A program made the position numbers and the translations under genes. The notes below the pieces were generated by a model. The model saw nothing but the letters and a program-made list of their open reading frames with translations, searched no databases and was not told where the DNA came from. A DNA stretch of 64,000 nucleotides, from the NCBI GenBank assembly GCA_002412715.1, contig DHVP01000034.1, positions 40,718 through 104,717 of the forward strand. Direction: 5' to 3'. The DNA comes from Deltaproteobacteria bacterium UBA5205 (GTDB taxonomy: Bacteria; Desulfobacterota; Syntrophorhabdia; Syntrophorhabdales; Syntrophorhabdaceae). Numbering within the stretch: position 1 is the stretch's first letter; each line of letters starts with the position of its first letter. Positions 1-7,069 of this stretch are shown piece by piece.

Positions 1-661
1 AGGCGCCTTTTTCATGGCCGAAGAGGTTGCTCTCCAGGAGTGCCTCCGGCAGGGCGGCGCAGTTGATTGCCACAAAAGATTGTTCCTTGCGGTCGCTGGC
101 AAGGTGGATCGCCTTGGCGATGAGGTCCTTGCCCGTGCCGCTTTCCCCGAGGAGCAATACGGTGGAGTCCGTTTTTGCGATCCGCGAGATGGTCTCCAGC
201 ACATCCTGCATCTTCTTGCTCTTTGCTATAATGTTGGAAAAACTGTATTTCTCTTCCAGCAGGCCCTGGAGCCTCTCAATTTCGGAGGACATCCGGCGGT
301 TCTCCATCATTTTTCCTATCTCCAGGAGGAGGACCTCGGAATCGAAAGGCTTGGTAAGGTAACCGTATGCCCCGCGCTTCATCGCGTCAACGGCATTGGC
401 GATGCTGCCATAACCGGTGAGAATGATGACGGGCATCCGGGGGCTAATAAGATGAAGTTTTTCCATCAGCGTTATGCCGTCGATACCTACGAGCTGGAGA
501 TCAAGCACGGCAAGGTCGATCGTCTCTTCCTTTACCCTGGTAATCGCCTCACCCGCCTCCATCGTTGCGACCACGTCATAACCGGCATGTTCGAGACCCA
601 TTGCGATCAATTCCAGGAGATTCTTCTCATCGTCGACTACCAGTATTTTGCCCAAGGACAT
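1..661 (-). CDS. Sigma-54-dependent response regulator, N-terminal part (cut by window edge)
   Basis: The first 220 residues are visible and the gene runs off the left edge. It opens with an ATG and an intact receiver domain: acidic pair D10-D11, phosphoacceptor D54 in VLDLQ, and a conserved Lys in YLTKPF. A linker leads into an AAA+ module with Walker A GESGTGKD and the start of the GAFTGA loop (FGHEKGA) at the cut. This is the NtrC/AtoC class, which activates RNA polymerase carrying sigma-54 after phosphorylation. It lies 11 bp after the lipoprotein gene and in the same direction as the sensor kinase, so those two are its likely partners. The order kinase-lipoprotein-regulator matches GlrK-YfhG-GlrR (QseE-QseG-QseF). 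The DNA-binding domain cannot be seen. Confidence 0.93.
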   Translation of the reverse strand, partial: MSLGKILVVDDEKNLLELIAMGLEHAGYDVVATMEAGEAITRVKEETIDLAVLDLQLVGIDGITLMEKLHLISPRMPVIILTGYGSIANAVDAMKRGAYGYLTKPFDSEVLLLEIGKMMENRRMSSEIERLQGLLEEKYSFSNIIAKSKKMQDVLETISRIAKTDSTVLLLGESGTGKDLIAKAIHLASDRKEQSFVAINCAALPEALLESNLFGHEKGA

Positions 662-672
662 AGTCTGCCTCT

Positions 673-1251
673 TTATCTAGTTTCTTCTCTTTTCTTTTCT
701 TCCATCTGGATATCCACCGCTTTCGATTTTTCGATGATCTGCTTCAGCCTGACATTTTCCTGCTGAGCCTCCGAGGAGGCCCGCCTCAACTTTATGTTCT
801 CCTCCAGCACCCCTGCCCAGATAGAAGCTTGATCAGCCAGGGGGCTCTGAGGATATTCCTTGACGAGCCTCCTGAAGGAGACGATGGATCTTTGATAATC
901 TCTGTTCCGGTTTCCCGGATGGGCAAATATAATGCCGATGTTGAACAGCGCCTCGTCCGCCGGGGGTTTGCCCGCCGATGTTTTGAGTACCGTTTCGTTG
1001 ACTCTCAGGGCGGATTGATAGTCGCCCGCGGCAAGGAGCCGGCGCGCGTCCGCAAGGTCCCGGCGGCGAGCAGCCGCAAAATCCCGGCGCGCGTCCGCAA
1101 GGTCCCGGTGCACGTCCGGTCCGGCCGGGACGGTCTCGTTCGGCGGTTCGACGATGTCTCCCCCCGCGGCACATCCGATCACGGCGAAACACATCACAAC
1201 GGCAATGCAAAGATAAACGTGGTTCCTTTGCCTGGTTCGTTTTCTGCCCAC
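673..1251 (-). CDS. Putative QseG/YfhG-like lipoprotein between sensor kinase and regulator
   Basis: This 192-aa protein starts with a basic N-terminus and a hydrophobic stretch ending in a lipobox (VIGC, Cys about residue 27), so it should be an outer- or inner-membrane lipoprotein. The central part carries an in-frame duplicated segment (RDLADARR twice, 15 residues apart). The C-terminal half looks like TPR helices (DEALFNIG, SIVSFRRLVKEYP) followed by a charged coiled coil. The first ATG overlaps the end of the kinase gene by 58 bp. A second ATG at 1194 overlaps the kinase stop as TGATG but would remove the basic part of the signal peptide, so the long start is preferred. By analogy with QseG it may connect the kinase to envelope signals; this role is inferred from gene order and lipoprotein character only. 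Confidence 0.75.
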   Translation of the reverse strand: MGRKRTRQRNHVYLCIAVVMCFAVIGCAAGGDIVEPPNETVPAGPDVHRDLADARRDFAAARRRDLADARRLLAAGDYQSALRVNETVLKTSAGKPPADEALFNIGIIFAHPGNRNRDYQRSIVSFRRLVKEYPQSPLADQASIWAGVLEENIKLRRASSEAQQENVRLKQIIEKSKAVDIQMEEKKREETR

Positions 1252-2645
1252 ACTTTACCTCCATGTGCTAAGACTATATGTTTGACGAATGCAAGGCCCA
1301 GCCCGGTGCCCTTTATCGACCCCCGGGCCTGACCGGGCGATTGATGAAATTTCTCAAAGATCGTTTCGAGGTTCTCATCGGGAACGCCTGGACCGGTGTC
1401 CGTTATAGTGAACTCGACGGCATGATCCCTGCGGTATGCCCTTATCGTTATAGATCCCTGCTCCGGCGTGAACTTCACCGCGTTCCCGACCAGATTTCTG
1501 AGGGCTTGCAGGATTCTCTCACGGTCAAGCTTCAGGGAAGGGATCTCCTTCTCATCACCGAAATCCATGCTGATACCGACCTTTTTCGCCTCGATAAGGG
1601 GGGCCATTTCCGTGATAACGCGGCGAACCAGAGAAGGGAAATTTTCCTGATTCAGGCTGAAAGGCATCATCCCGGCTTCCATTTTTGAAAGCTCCAGGAG
1701 TGAATTCACGAGATCAATAAGCCTGTTCGTCTCTTCAGACAGAATGGTGAACAGCCTTTTCTGTTTCTCCGGTACGGGTCCTCCCGCACGGTCCCGAAGA
1801 AGGCTGATGCCCTGCTTTATCGATGCAAGAGGCGTTCTGAGTTCGTGGGACATCGTGGCGAAGAAGCCGGATTTCATTGTGTCCACCTCTTTGAGCTTCT
1901 CGCACATCCTGTTGAGGGCCCCCGCGAGTTCCGAGACTTCCCGGGGAGAGGCGATGCTGAGGTTCCCCTCAAAGACGCCCCTTGAGATCTCTTTTGTTTT
2001 TTCCATCAGGACTTTCAACGGTTTGGTTATGCCCCTCGTACTGATGAATGAGCCCAGAATTACGAGAAGGATTGCGGCCACGAATAACATGACCGACATT
2101 CGCTGCGCCGCTGCCGCGGTCTCGCGTATCCTGTTCATCCGATCCTGGATATCCTGGAGATAGGAATTCTCCAATGTCTTCAATCTTTCCAGAACCTGTT
2201 CCACCGCTTTATCGGTCCTGCCCCCATATTCACTTTTCGAATAGGGCTCTTTCGTCCTGACAAGCTCTATTTCCTCGTTCACCAGGGACGTGTATTCCCC
2301 ATAGGTTGATGCCACCCCGCCAAGGAGATCCTTTCTCTCATGAAGCCCGGCGATGGACGATACCTGTGTGAGATGTCTCTCAAATTCCTTCTGCCCCGAA
2401 ATTGTCTGATCGAGAAAAATGGGGTCGCCCGTAATGACAAATTTCTTCGCCGATCCCACCTGGGAGAGAAGGGAATCGACAAGCTTCTGCTTGAGATCGA
2501 GGACACGCTGATCCCTGTTGAAGATCAGCGTGACCTCGACATTCAACCGGTGGAGCGTGAAAACCGAATAGGCGTTAATCGCTCCCAGGACCAGAATGAT
2601 GGCGATATAACCTAAAAAAAGCCTTGAAAAGATATTCAACCGCAT
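1194..2645 (-). CDS. Membrane sensor histidine kinase with HAMP domain
   Basis: This 483-aa kinase has one TM helix near residues 8-30, an all-helical periplasmic region (about 35-180, four-helix/CHASE3-like), a second TM helix at about 183-203 and a HAMP linker to about 252. The HisKA domain has the phosphorylated His at 267 in SHELRTP. The HATPase domain carries the N box (NLVGNAVKFTP), DTGPGVP (G1) and GTGLGLAFV (G2). It presumably phosphorylates the sigma-54 regulator encoded two genes downstream. The layout resembles GlrK/QseE, whose sensor region is also helical. The ligand cannot be told from sequence. Confidence 0.93.
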   Translation of the reverse strand: MRLNIFSRLFLGYIAIILVLGAINAYSVFTLHRLNVEVTLIFNRDQRVLDLKQKLVDSLLSQVGSAKKFVITGDPIFLDQTISGQKEFERHLTQVSSIAGLHERKDLLGGVASTYGEYTSLVNEEIELVRTKEPYSKSEYGGRTDKAVEQVLERLKTLENSYLQDIQDRMNRIRETAAAAQRMSVMLFVAAILLVILGSFISTRGITKPLKVLMEKTKEISRGVFEGNLSIASPREVSELAGALNRMCEKLKEVDTMKSGFFATMSHELRTPLASIKQGISLLRDRAGGPVPEKQKRLFTILSEETNRLIDLVNSLLELSKMEAGMMPFSLNQENFPSLVRRVITEMAPLIEAKKVGISMDFGDEKEIPSLKLDRERILQALRNLVGNAVKFTPEQGSITIRAYRRDHAVEFTITDTGPGVPDENLETIFEKFHQSPGQARGSIKGTGLGLAFVKHIVLAHGGKVWAENEPGKGTTFIFALPL

Positions 2646-2961
2646 CGGGCACCATTAGTTTCTATCCCGTCGCGATCCTGCGACAGGAGACTTACGTCAT
2701 CGATCGTTGGTAGTGTCGGGGTTTCATTGGACAGCCATGAGGGGAAGGTGTGAAGGAAAAAACCTTCGCACGGCAACCTGGTATGGAGGAAAAACCCTGC
2801 ATTTGAATCCGCACAAACAATCCGCCTGGACTTCATATTACCTTTAACTCCGATAGTATAGCACATTTCATTTCCGGCGGCACGCCAATTGCTTTGTGAA
2901 AGGCACACGAAAAAGCCAGTCGGTTTTGTTACAGATCATTTCTTAATCTTGGGAGGTTTGA
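2646..2961. other. Divergent intergenic region between kinase operon and secreted-protein genes
   Basis: No convincing gene is present in these 316 bp. Reading leftward there is an extended -10 element (TGCTATACT, complement of 2855-2863) that could drive the kinase operon, leaving a leader of roughly 200 nt; no good -35 element is seen. A small hairpin (GAAGG-6-CCTTC, 2752-2767) lies in that leader. The last 15 bases hold the ribosome binding site (GGGAGG) for the plus-strand gene at 2962. A 90-codon minus-strand reading frame (2636-2908) crosses the region but has no start signal and resembles nothing known to me. Confidence 0.5.
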
Positions 2962-3789
2962 ATGTATCACCAAAGCAACTGGAGCAGAGGCACCTCATTC
3001 TTACTGGTTTTTGTCGCGGTTTTCTCTCTCATCCTCGGAGCATCGATGGGGAGCGCCGAGGCAGCCAGCGCATCACTTGCCTGGAACGCGATAACGGGCG
3101 TATCGGGATACAGGATTCACTACGGGACATCAAGCGGGAATTACACCGCGAGTTCCACCGTGGGGAATACGACAAACTGCACTGTTCCGAACCTGAACGA
3201 CGGGACCAGGTATTACTTTGCCGTGACGGCCTACGATTCATCCGGGAAAGAAAGCGATTACTCGAACGAAGCGAGCTATGGCGGCAGCAGTTCATGCAGC
3301 TACAGTATCTCACCAACAAGTGCTTCGATCGGCAGCGCAGCGACAACGGGAACCATTTCAGTGACAGCGTCGAGCGGTTGTTCATGGAGCTCCTCAACGG
3401 GAGTCTCCTGGGCAAAGATCTCTTCGGGCACGACCGGGACAGGGAACGGAACTGTCAAGATCTCGGTAGCAGCCAACACGGGTTCAACGAGAACCGCAGC
3501 CTTCACGGTCGCCGGCAAGACCTTCTCCATCACCCAGAGCGGCGCCTCATCATCAGGCAGCGGGTACACATTGACGATAACCAAATCGGGAACAGGGTCG
3601 GGAACGGTCACAACGAACCCGACGGGAACCGTATTCGCATCGGGGACCCGTGTGACCCTGACGGCAACACCCAGTTCCAATTCCAGGTTTGCCGGATGGT
3701 CGGGCGGCTGCTCGGGAACACAGACCACCTGCACCGGGACTATGTCGAGGAACGTAAGCGTAACGGCTACTTTTACGGCACGTTACTAG
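2962..3789 (+). CDS. Secreted multidomain protein: FN3, BACON-like and Gly-Trp repeat domains
   Basis: The 275-aa product starts with a long signal peptide (basic region, hydrophobic core, likely cleavage near SAEA, about residue 35). The next domain (about 37-105) is fibronectin type III (SLAWNA, YRIHYGTSSGNY, TRYYFAVTAYD). Residues about 110-195 form a BACON-like/putative binding domain (CSYSISPTSAS, CSWSSST, FSITQSG). The C-terminus (about 200-275) is the bacterial repeat with GTVTTNPTG and FAGWSGGCSG. All are extracellular carbohydrate- or surface-binding folds and no catalytic motif is seen. The start is set by GGGAGG 7 bp upstream of the ATG. With the following lyase-like gene it forms a short plus-strand unit divergent from the kinase operon. 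No PEP-CTERM or other sorting tail is present. Confidence 0.85.
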   Translation: MYHQSNWSRGTSFLLVFVAVFSLILGASMGSAEAASASLAWNAITGVSGYRIHYGTSSGNYTASSTVGNTTNCTVPNLNDGTRYYFAVTAYDSSGKESDYSNEASYGGSSSCSYSISPTSASIGSAATTGTISVTASSGCSWSSSTGVSWAKISSGTTGTGNGTVKISVAANTGSTRTAAFTVAGKTFSITQSGASSSGSGYTLTITKSGTGSGTVTTNPTGTVFASGTRVTLTATPSSNSRFAGWSGGCSGTQTTCTGTMSRNVSVTATFTARY

Positions 3790-3833
3790 CGGTCGAATTG
3801 ATGTAAGGACAAAAGTACGAACATGAGCTATTA

Positions 3834-3857
3834 TAATAATAATAATAATAATAATAA
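3834..3857 (+). repeat. (TAA)8 trinucleotide microsatellite
   Basis: Eight perfect TAA units lie in the 176-bp gap between the two secreted-protein genes, a setting otherwise rich in G and C. The tract is 109 bp before the downstream start codon, too far to set -35/-10 spacing for that gene unless the leader is long. It is a plausible slipped-strand site. Confidence 0.95.
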
Positions 3858-3965
3858 CGGTATTCTCAAAGAACACCCGTTTCCGGAAAATCAGCGGACC
3901 GGCCGGAAACACCGGAACAATTCACCGGCATCCGTTACAGAAAGGTCAGTCAAGGAGGTAAAGAA

Positions 3966-4811
3966 GTGAAACAGATTATATCAGGAATGGCAGTAGTATT
4001 GCTGCTCGTCATATGCGCTGTGACAGGTCACACGACCGTGATCTGGCAGGAAAGCTTCGATGGATATACACGCGATTACAATTGCAGCCTGTCGGACTGT
4101 TCGGTCAACCCGGGCCTGCCCTCGGGGTTTTCCGGCTTCAGTGCCAACACGTTGTGCAAAAACTATGGTCAACCCAATTCCCAGGTTGTAGCGGCCGCGG
4201 AGAGATCGAATCCCGGCCAGACGAACAAACGCGGTTACCGGATCAATCTGGAGGAACAGTGCTGGCCGACAGGGGAAAACACCCTGAGGAAAAACCTCGG
4301 CAAGGATTACAGTCTCATCTATCTGCGCTGGTACCAGAGAGACTCGACAAAATCTTTCACCAATTTTCATAAGCTGTTCCGGCTGAAGAAGGCCGACGGC
4401 AATCAGATCATCATCCCTGAATTTCAGGTCAGCGGCAGCGGTGTCCAGATGAACCTCTGGGATGCCCAGAGCAATGCCAATCATTTCTTTACCGGGTACA
4501 GCCTGTCACAGTATACCCCGGGTACATGGGTCTGCTATGAGATAAAGATCGACCTCGTCAACAAACAGGCGCAGTTCTGGGTCGACGGTGTTTCCAAGGG
4601 AACGCTGAACGCCACATGGTGGGCATCGGGCTGGACCATCCGGACTGTCGAGATCGGCGGCAACCAGTACGGGCACTCATGGACAGCGCCCAAGGAAGAA
4701 ACACGGGACTACGATGACATAGTCGTAGCTAACTCATATGTCGGGCCTTCGGGTACCCCTCCTGCGGCGACAATCCCCGCACCGACAAATCTCAGGGTGG
4801 TAAGTCCTTGA
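3966..4811 (+). CDS. Secreted polysaccharide-lyase-like jelly-roll protein
   Basis: The 281-aa protein has a signal peptide (MKQIISGMAVVLLLVICAV, cut near GHT) and then a single domain with features of concanavalin-like polysaccharide lyases/heparin-lyase-like folds: WQESFDGY at the N-terminus, YLRWYQRD, HKLFRLK, GTWVCYEIKIDL, AQFWVDGV and the closing DYDDIVVANSYVG. Candidate catalytic residues cannot be assigned with certainty. After a Pro/Ala linker the protein stops at PTNLRVVSP, which is how many fibronectin III domains begin, so a C-terminal FN3 domain seems to have been lost. A strong AAGGAGGT sequence 8 bp upstream sets the start. Lying beside an exopolysaccharide locus, it may trim or remodel the polymer. 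Confidence 0.72.
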   Translation: MKQIISGMAVVLLLVICAVTGHTTVIWQESFDGYTRDYNCSLSDCSVNPGLPSGFSGFSANTLCKNYGQPNSQVVAAAERSNPGQTNKRGYRINLEEQCWPTGENTLRKNLGKDYSLIYLRWYQRDSTKSFTNFHKLFRLKKADGNQIIIPEFQVSGSGVQMNLWDAQSNANHFFTGYSLSQYTPGTWVCYEIKIDLVNKQAQFWVDGVSKGTLNATWWASGWTIRTVEIGGNQYGHSWTAPKEETRDYDDIVVANSYVGPSGTPPAATIPAPTNLRVVSP

Positions 4812-4831
4812 TAAACCCCCTGTAGCTCCGA

Positions 4832-4887
4832 AACAGCCGGGGCCGCATCCCCCACTTGATTCGCTCCGGGATGCGGCCCCGGCTGTT
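4832..4887. terminator. Strong bidirectional intrinsic terminator
   Basis: A perfect 20-bp GC-rich inverted repeat (4832-4851 with 4868-4887, core CAGCCGGGGCCGCATCCC) has a 16-nt loop. Its outermost AAA/TTT pairs give a T run on the plus strand after the stem (TTTATTGATTATT) and a T run on the minus strand. It lies between the convergent lyase-like gene (ends 4811) and methyltransferase gene (ends 4915), so it ends both the plus-strand pair and the long minus-strand exopolysaccharide cluster. Confidence 0.92.
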
Positions 4888-4914
4888 TATTGATTATTCT
4901 CCAGGTAGAAACGA

Positions 4915-5751
4915 TCATTTCTTCACTTTGATGAGCAGACCATGCGCAAACAATCTGCAGATGCGCCTGCTGCGGTTTTTGAACATCAGTTTTCCCAGTG
5001 CAACGGAAAGTCGGGGCAGAAGGATATCCACGAAGGGAATCCTGAAATCATAATGTTCGACGCACAGGACCTCGAGCCCGCTTCGGGCGATGTCCCGAAG
5101 GAACTCTTTGCTCGAAGAGAAGTTGAACGAGAAATCGAGGCCGTCATAATTCTTTCCTGCGGTTATGGCCTTCAGGCGGCGATAAAGGGGAATAAGCGTA
5201 CGATAGAGTACCGGCCACCTGATATTGTTGATCTGAATAACGGAGACACCCCCCGGCTTGAGCACCCTGCGTATCTCCGAGAGCACCCCCCCGTGGTCTC
5301 TCACGTAGCACATGAGGCCGATGGAAAGCACCATATCCATGCGATTACCTGAAAAGCAGATTTTCGAGGCGTCGCTGACAACAAATTGAGGTACCGACCC
5401 TCCCTCGCCGCCCGCGGTTTCTCTTGCCCTTTGCAGCATCTCCATCGAGAGATCGGCGCTGTAGACCTGATGTCCGTTGTGAATCAGATCCCGGGTGAGA
5501 ATCCCCGGTCCGCACCCGACATCGAGGACGCGTCCCGGCTCAATGTCGGCCAGAGAAAGGACCATCTGTCTTCGCGTCACGTAAGCAAGCCCTTCACAGG
5601 TATCCGAACGATACCGCTCGGCCCTGTATCTCGTTGCGTCGGCATTATGAAAATCTTTCACCTTTTGCAGGTGGTCAACGGCTCGGACCGTCTCTTCTGC
5701 CACACTCACCTCCTGAGCTATACATTTCATACCCGTGTCGACCTTCCCCAT
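4915..5751 (-). CDS. Class I SAM-dependent methyltransferase
   Basis: A 278-aa product read from the ATG at 5751, which has GGAG upstream and overlaps the preceding glycosyltransferase gene by 25 bp. An ATG 42 bp further upstream is possible but lies deeper inside that gene. The SAM-binding motif is VLDVGCGPGILT, followed by the acidic residue of motif II (SADLS), MDMVLSIGLMCYV and the post-motif VLKPGGV. It belongs to the Methyltransf_11/25 superfamily. As the last gene of the minus-strand polysaccharide cluster it probably methylates a sugar, lipid carrier or other small intermediate, but the substrate cannot be read from the sequence. It ends 28 bp before the terminator stem. Confidence 0.85.
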   Translation of the reverse strand: MGKVDTGMKCIAQEVSVAEETVRAVDHLQKVKDFHNADATRYRAERYRSDTCEGLAYVTRRQMVLSLADIEPGRVLDVGCGPGILTRDLIHNGHQVYSADLSMEMLQRARETAGGEGGSVPQFVVSDASKICFSGNRMDMVLSIGLMCYVRDHGGVLSEIRRVLKPGGVSVIQINNIRWPVLYRTLIPLYRRLKAITAGKNYDGLDFSFNFSSSKEFLRDIARSGLEVLCVEHYDFRIPFVDILLPRLSVALGKLMFKNRSRRICRLFAHGLLIKVKK

Positions 5752-6917
5752 TGTCCCGCTCTCCTTCCGGATATCCCCAGGACATCGATGCACGCCTTCC
5801 AGAGAAGAAAAAAGGGCGCGAAACCAAGGGCGAAGAGGAACGTGAATACCGGCATTCTTGCCAGGAACATCCCGCTGGCGAAGTAGGCCACCTCGAGCGT
5901 GATGAGGACTATGAGCCAGGGCACGACAAAGGGCAAGGGATGGAAATGATTGACCACGACGGCCGCGGCCAGCGCGGCGGCCGTCATGTTGACCATGAGA
6001 GACAGGTTGGGCAGTATCAGCGGGAAAGAGGCGTCGATCATCCTGAAATTCCGGTCCTTAAGACCCTTTTTTATCAACGTCAGACCATACCTCTTCGCCA
6101 CCTGGAACCGCCCCGATGACCAGCGCAGTCTCTGCTTCGAGGCCTGCCTCAAGTCCCTGGATTCCTGGTGGTACAACCGCGAATTTGCGGCGAACCCGAC
6201 AGGTACGTCGCAGCTCGCCAGTCTCGCATAGTATTCGTAGTCTTCGGCAATGGTCCCTGTTGCCCACGGATGGTCCCCGAGCAGCCCCGTCGTGAAGCAC
6301 ATGCCGTTCCCCATCAGGTACGAGGAAAGACCTATCCTGTACTTCGCATGGTGATACAACTCGTTGTTGATCGTCCTCGACAGGTGGATGACCTTCGTAA
6401 AGGCCGTTTCGTTGGAATTTGCAAGACAGTTGTTGCACTGAACAGCCTTGAAGCCGGCGTCCATGACCTCATCGAGGCCGTGGAAGAAGTTCGGATCGAT
6501 GAGGTTGTCCGCGTCGGCGATGACAACGGCATCGAAGACGCTAAGGTCGACCTCCTTCATCGCCCAGGCGATTGCGAACCCCTTGCCTTTTTTCGATTCA
6601 TCCCCCCTCGTGAGGACCCCGACGCCATAGGACCTCGCAATCTCGGCGGTCCTGTCCGTGCAATTATCGGCGATGACGCGGACATCAACTTTCTCAGGGA
6701 GATAGTCCACCGACTTCAGACTTGTAAGAATACGCCCTATCATGATCTCCTCGTTATGGGCCGGTATGAATAGAAGATACCGGCGCGTCCGGGGCGCATC
6801 AACCTTCGCTCTGTCCGCGGTCAGGAAATATGCGACGGCCAGGAAGACGTGATAAAAAACGGCAAAGGTGAGATATACAAGCGGGAGAAACCACAACAGC
6901 AGTATAACGGACTTCAC
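5727..6917 (-). CDS. Membrane glycosyltransferase family 2
   Basis: The 396-aa protein starts at a GTG with GGAGG 8 bp upstream. It has an N-terminal TM segment (about 4-32), a GT-A catalytic domain with FIPAHNEE and ADADN (DXD-type, about residues 135-139), an EDYEY acceptor motif, a QRLRW motif near 260 and C-terminal TM helices (about 290-385). The arrangement matches processive or polyprenyl-linked GT2 enzymes of the cellulose-synthase-like type. The QxxRW signature suggests chain synthesis, although non-processive relatives also carry it. It sits near the end of the exopolysaccharide cluster and overlaps the methyltransferase gene. Confidence 0.88.
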   Translation of the reverse strand: MKSVILLLWFLPLVYLTFAVFYHVFLAVAYFLTADRAKVDAPRTRRYLLFIPAHNEEIMIGRILTSLKSVDYLPEKVDVRVIADNCTDRTAEIARSYGVGVLTRGDESKKGKGFAIAWAMKEVDLSVFDAVVIADADNLIDPNFFHGLDEVMDAGFKAVQCNNCLANSNETAFTKVIHLSRTINNELYHHAKYRIGLSSYLMGNGMCFTTGLLGDHPWATGTIAEDYEYYARLASCDVPVGFAANSRLYHQESRDLRQASKQRLRWSSGRFQVAKRYGLTLIKKGLKDRNFRMIDASFPLILPNLSLMVNMTAAALAAAVVVNHFHPLPFVVPWLIVLITLEVAYFASGMFLARMPVFTFLFALGFAPFFLLWKACIDVLGISGRRAGQWGRSTRV

Positions 6918-6992
6918 TCAGCCAACCTCCGGTAAAAAACTGTTCTACGTTCTCGGTTAAAAACCGACTTTACTCCAAACGATTTTATTTTA

Positions 6993-7069
6993 CCCATCAC
7001 CCATCACCTATAACCTATAACCTATAACCTATTACCTATTACCTATTACCTAGTACCTATTACCTATCA
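6993..7069 (+). repeat. Tandem heptamer repeat CCYATNA, 11 units
   Basis: Eleven uninterrupted 7-bp units run CCCATCA x2, CCTATAA x3, CCTATTA x3, CCTAGTA, CCTATTA, CCTATCA. The last unit contains the stop codon of the oxidoreductase-epimerase fusion (TGA on the minus strand at 7067-7069), so the array begins exactly at the gene end and fills the gap to the next gene. Related units recur at 47269-47340 and 59734-59809. Confidence 0.95.

Noticed and set aside
2636..2908. 90-codon minus-strand frame with repeated GFFLHT segments
   Set aside because: It overlaps the kinase start, has no ribosome site and covers a region with promoter-like features. The repetition reflects short DNA repeats.
3029..3734. 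Opposite-strand frames across the secreted-protein gene
   Set aside because: They are shadows of a repetitive Ser/Thr-rich coding sequence; only the plus-strand frame has a signal peptide, domains and a ribosome site.
6993..7069. CRISPR or coding tandem repeat
   Set aside because: Units are 7 bp with no spacers and lie after the stop codon of the neighbouring gene.
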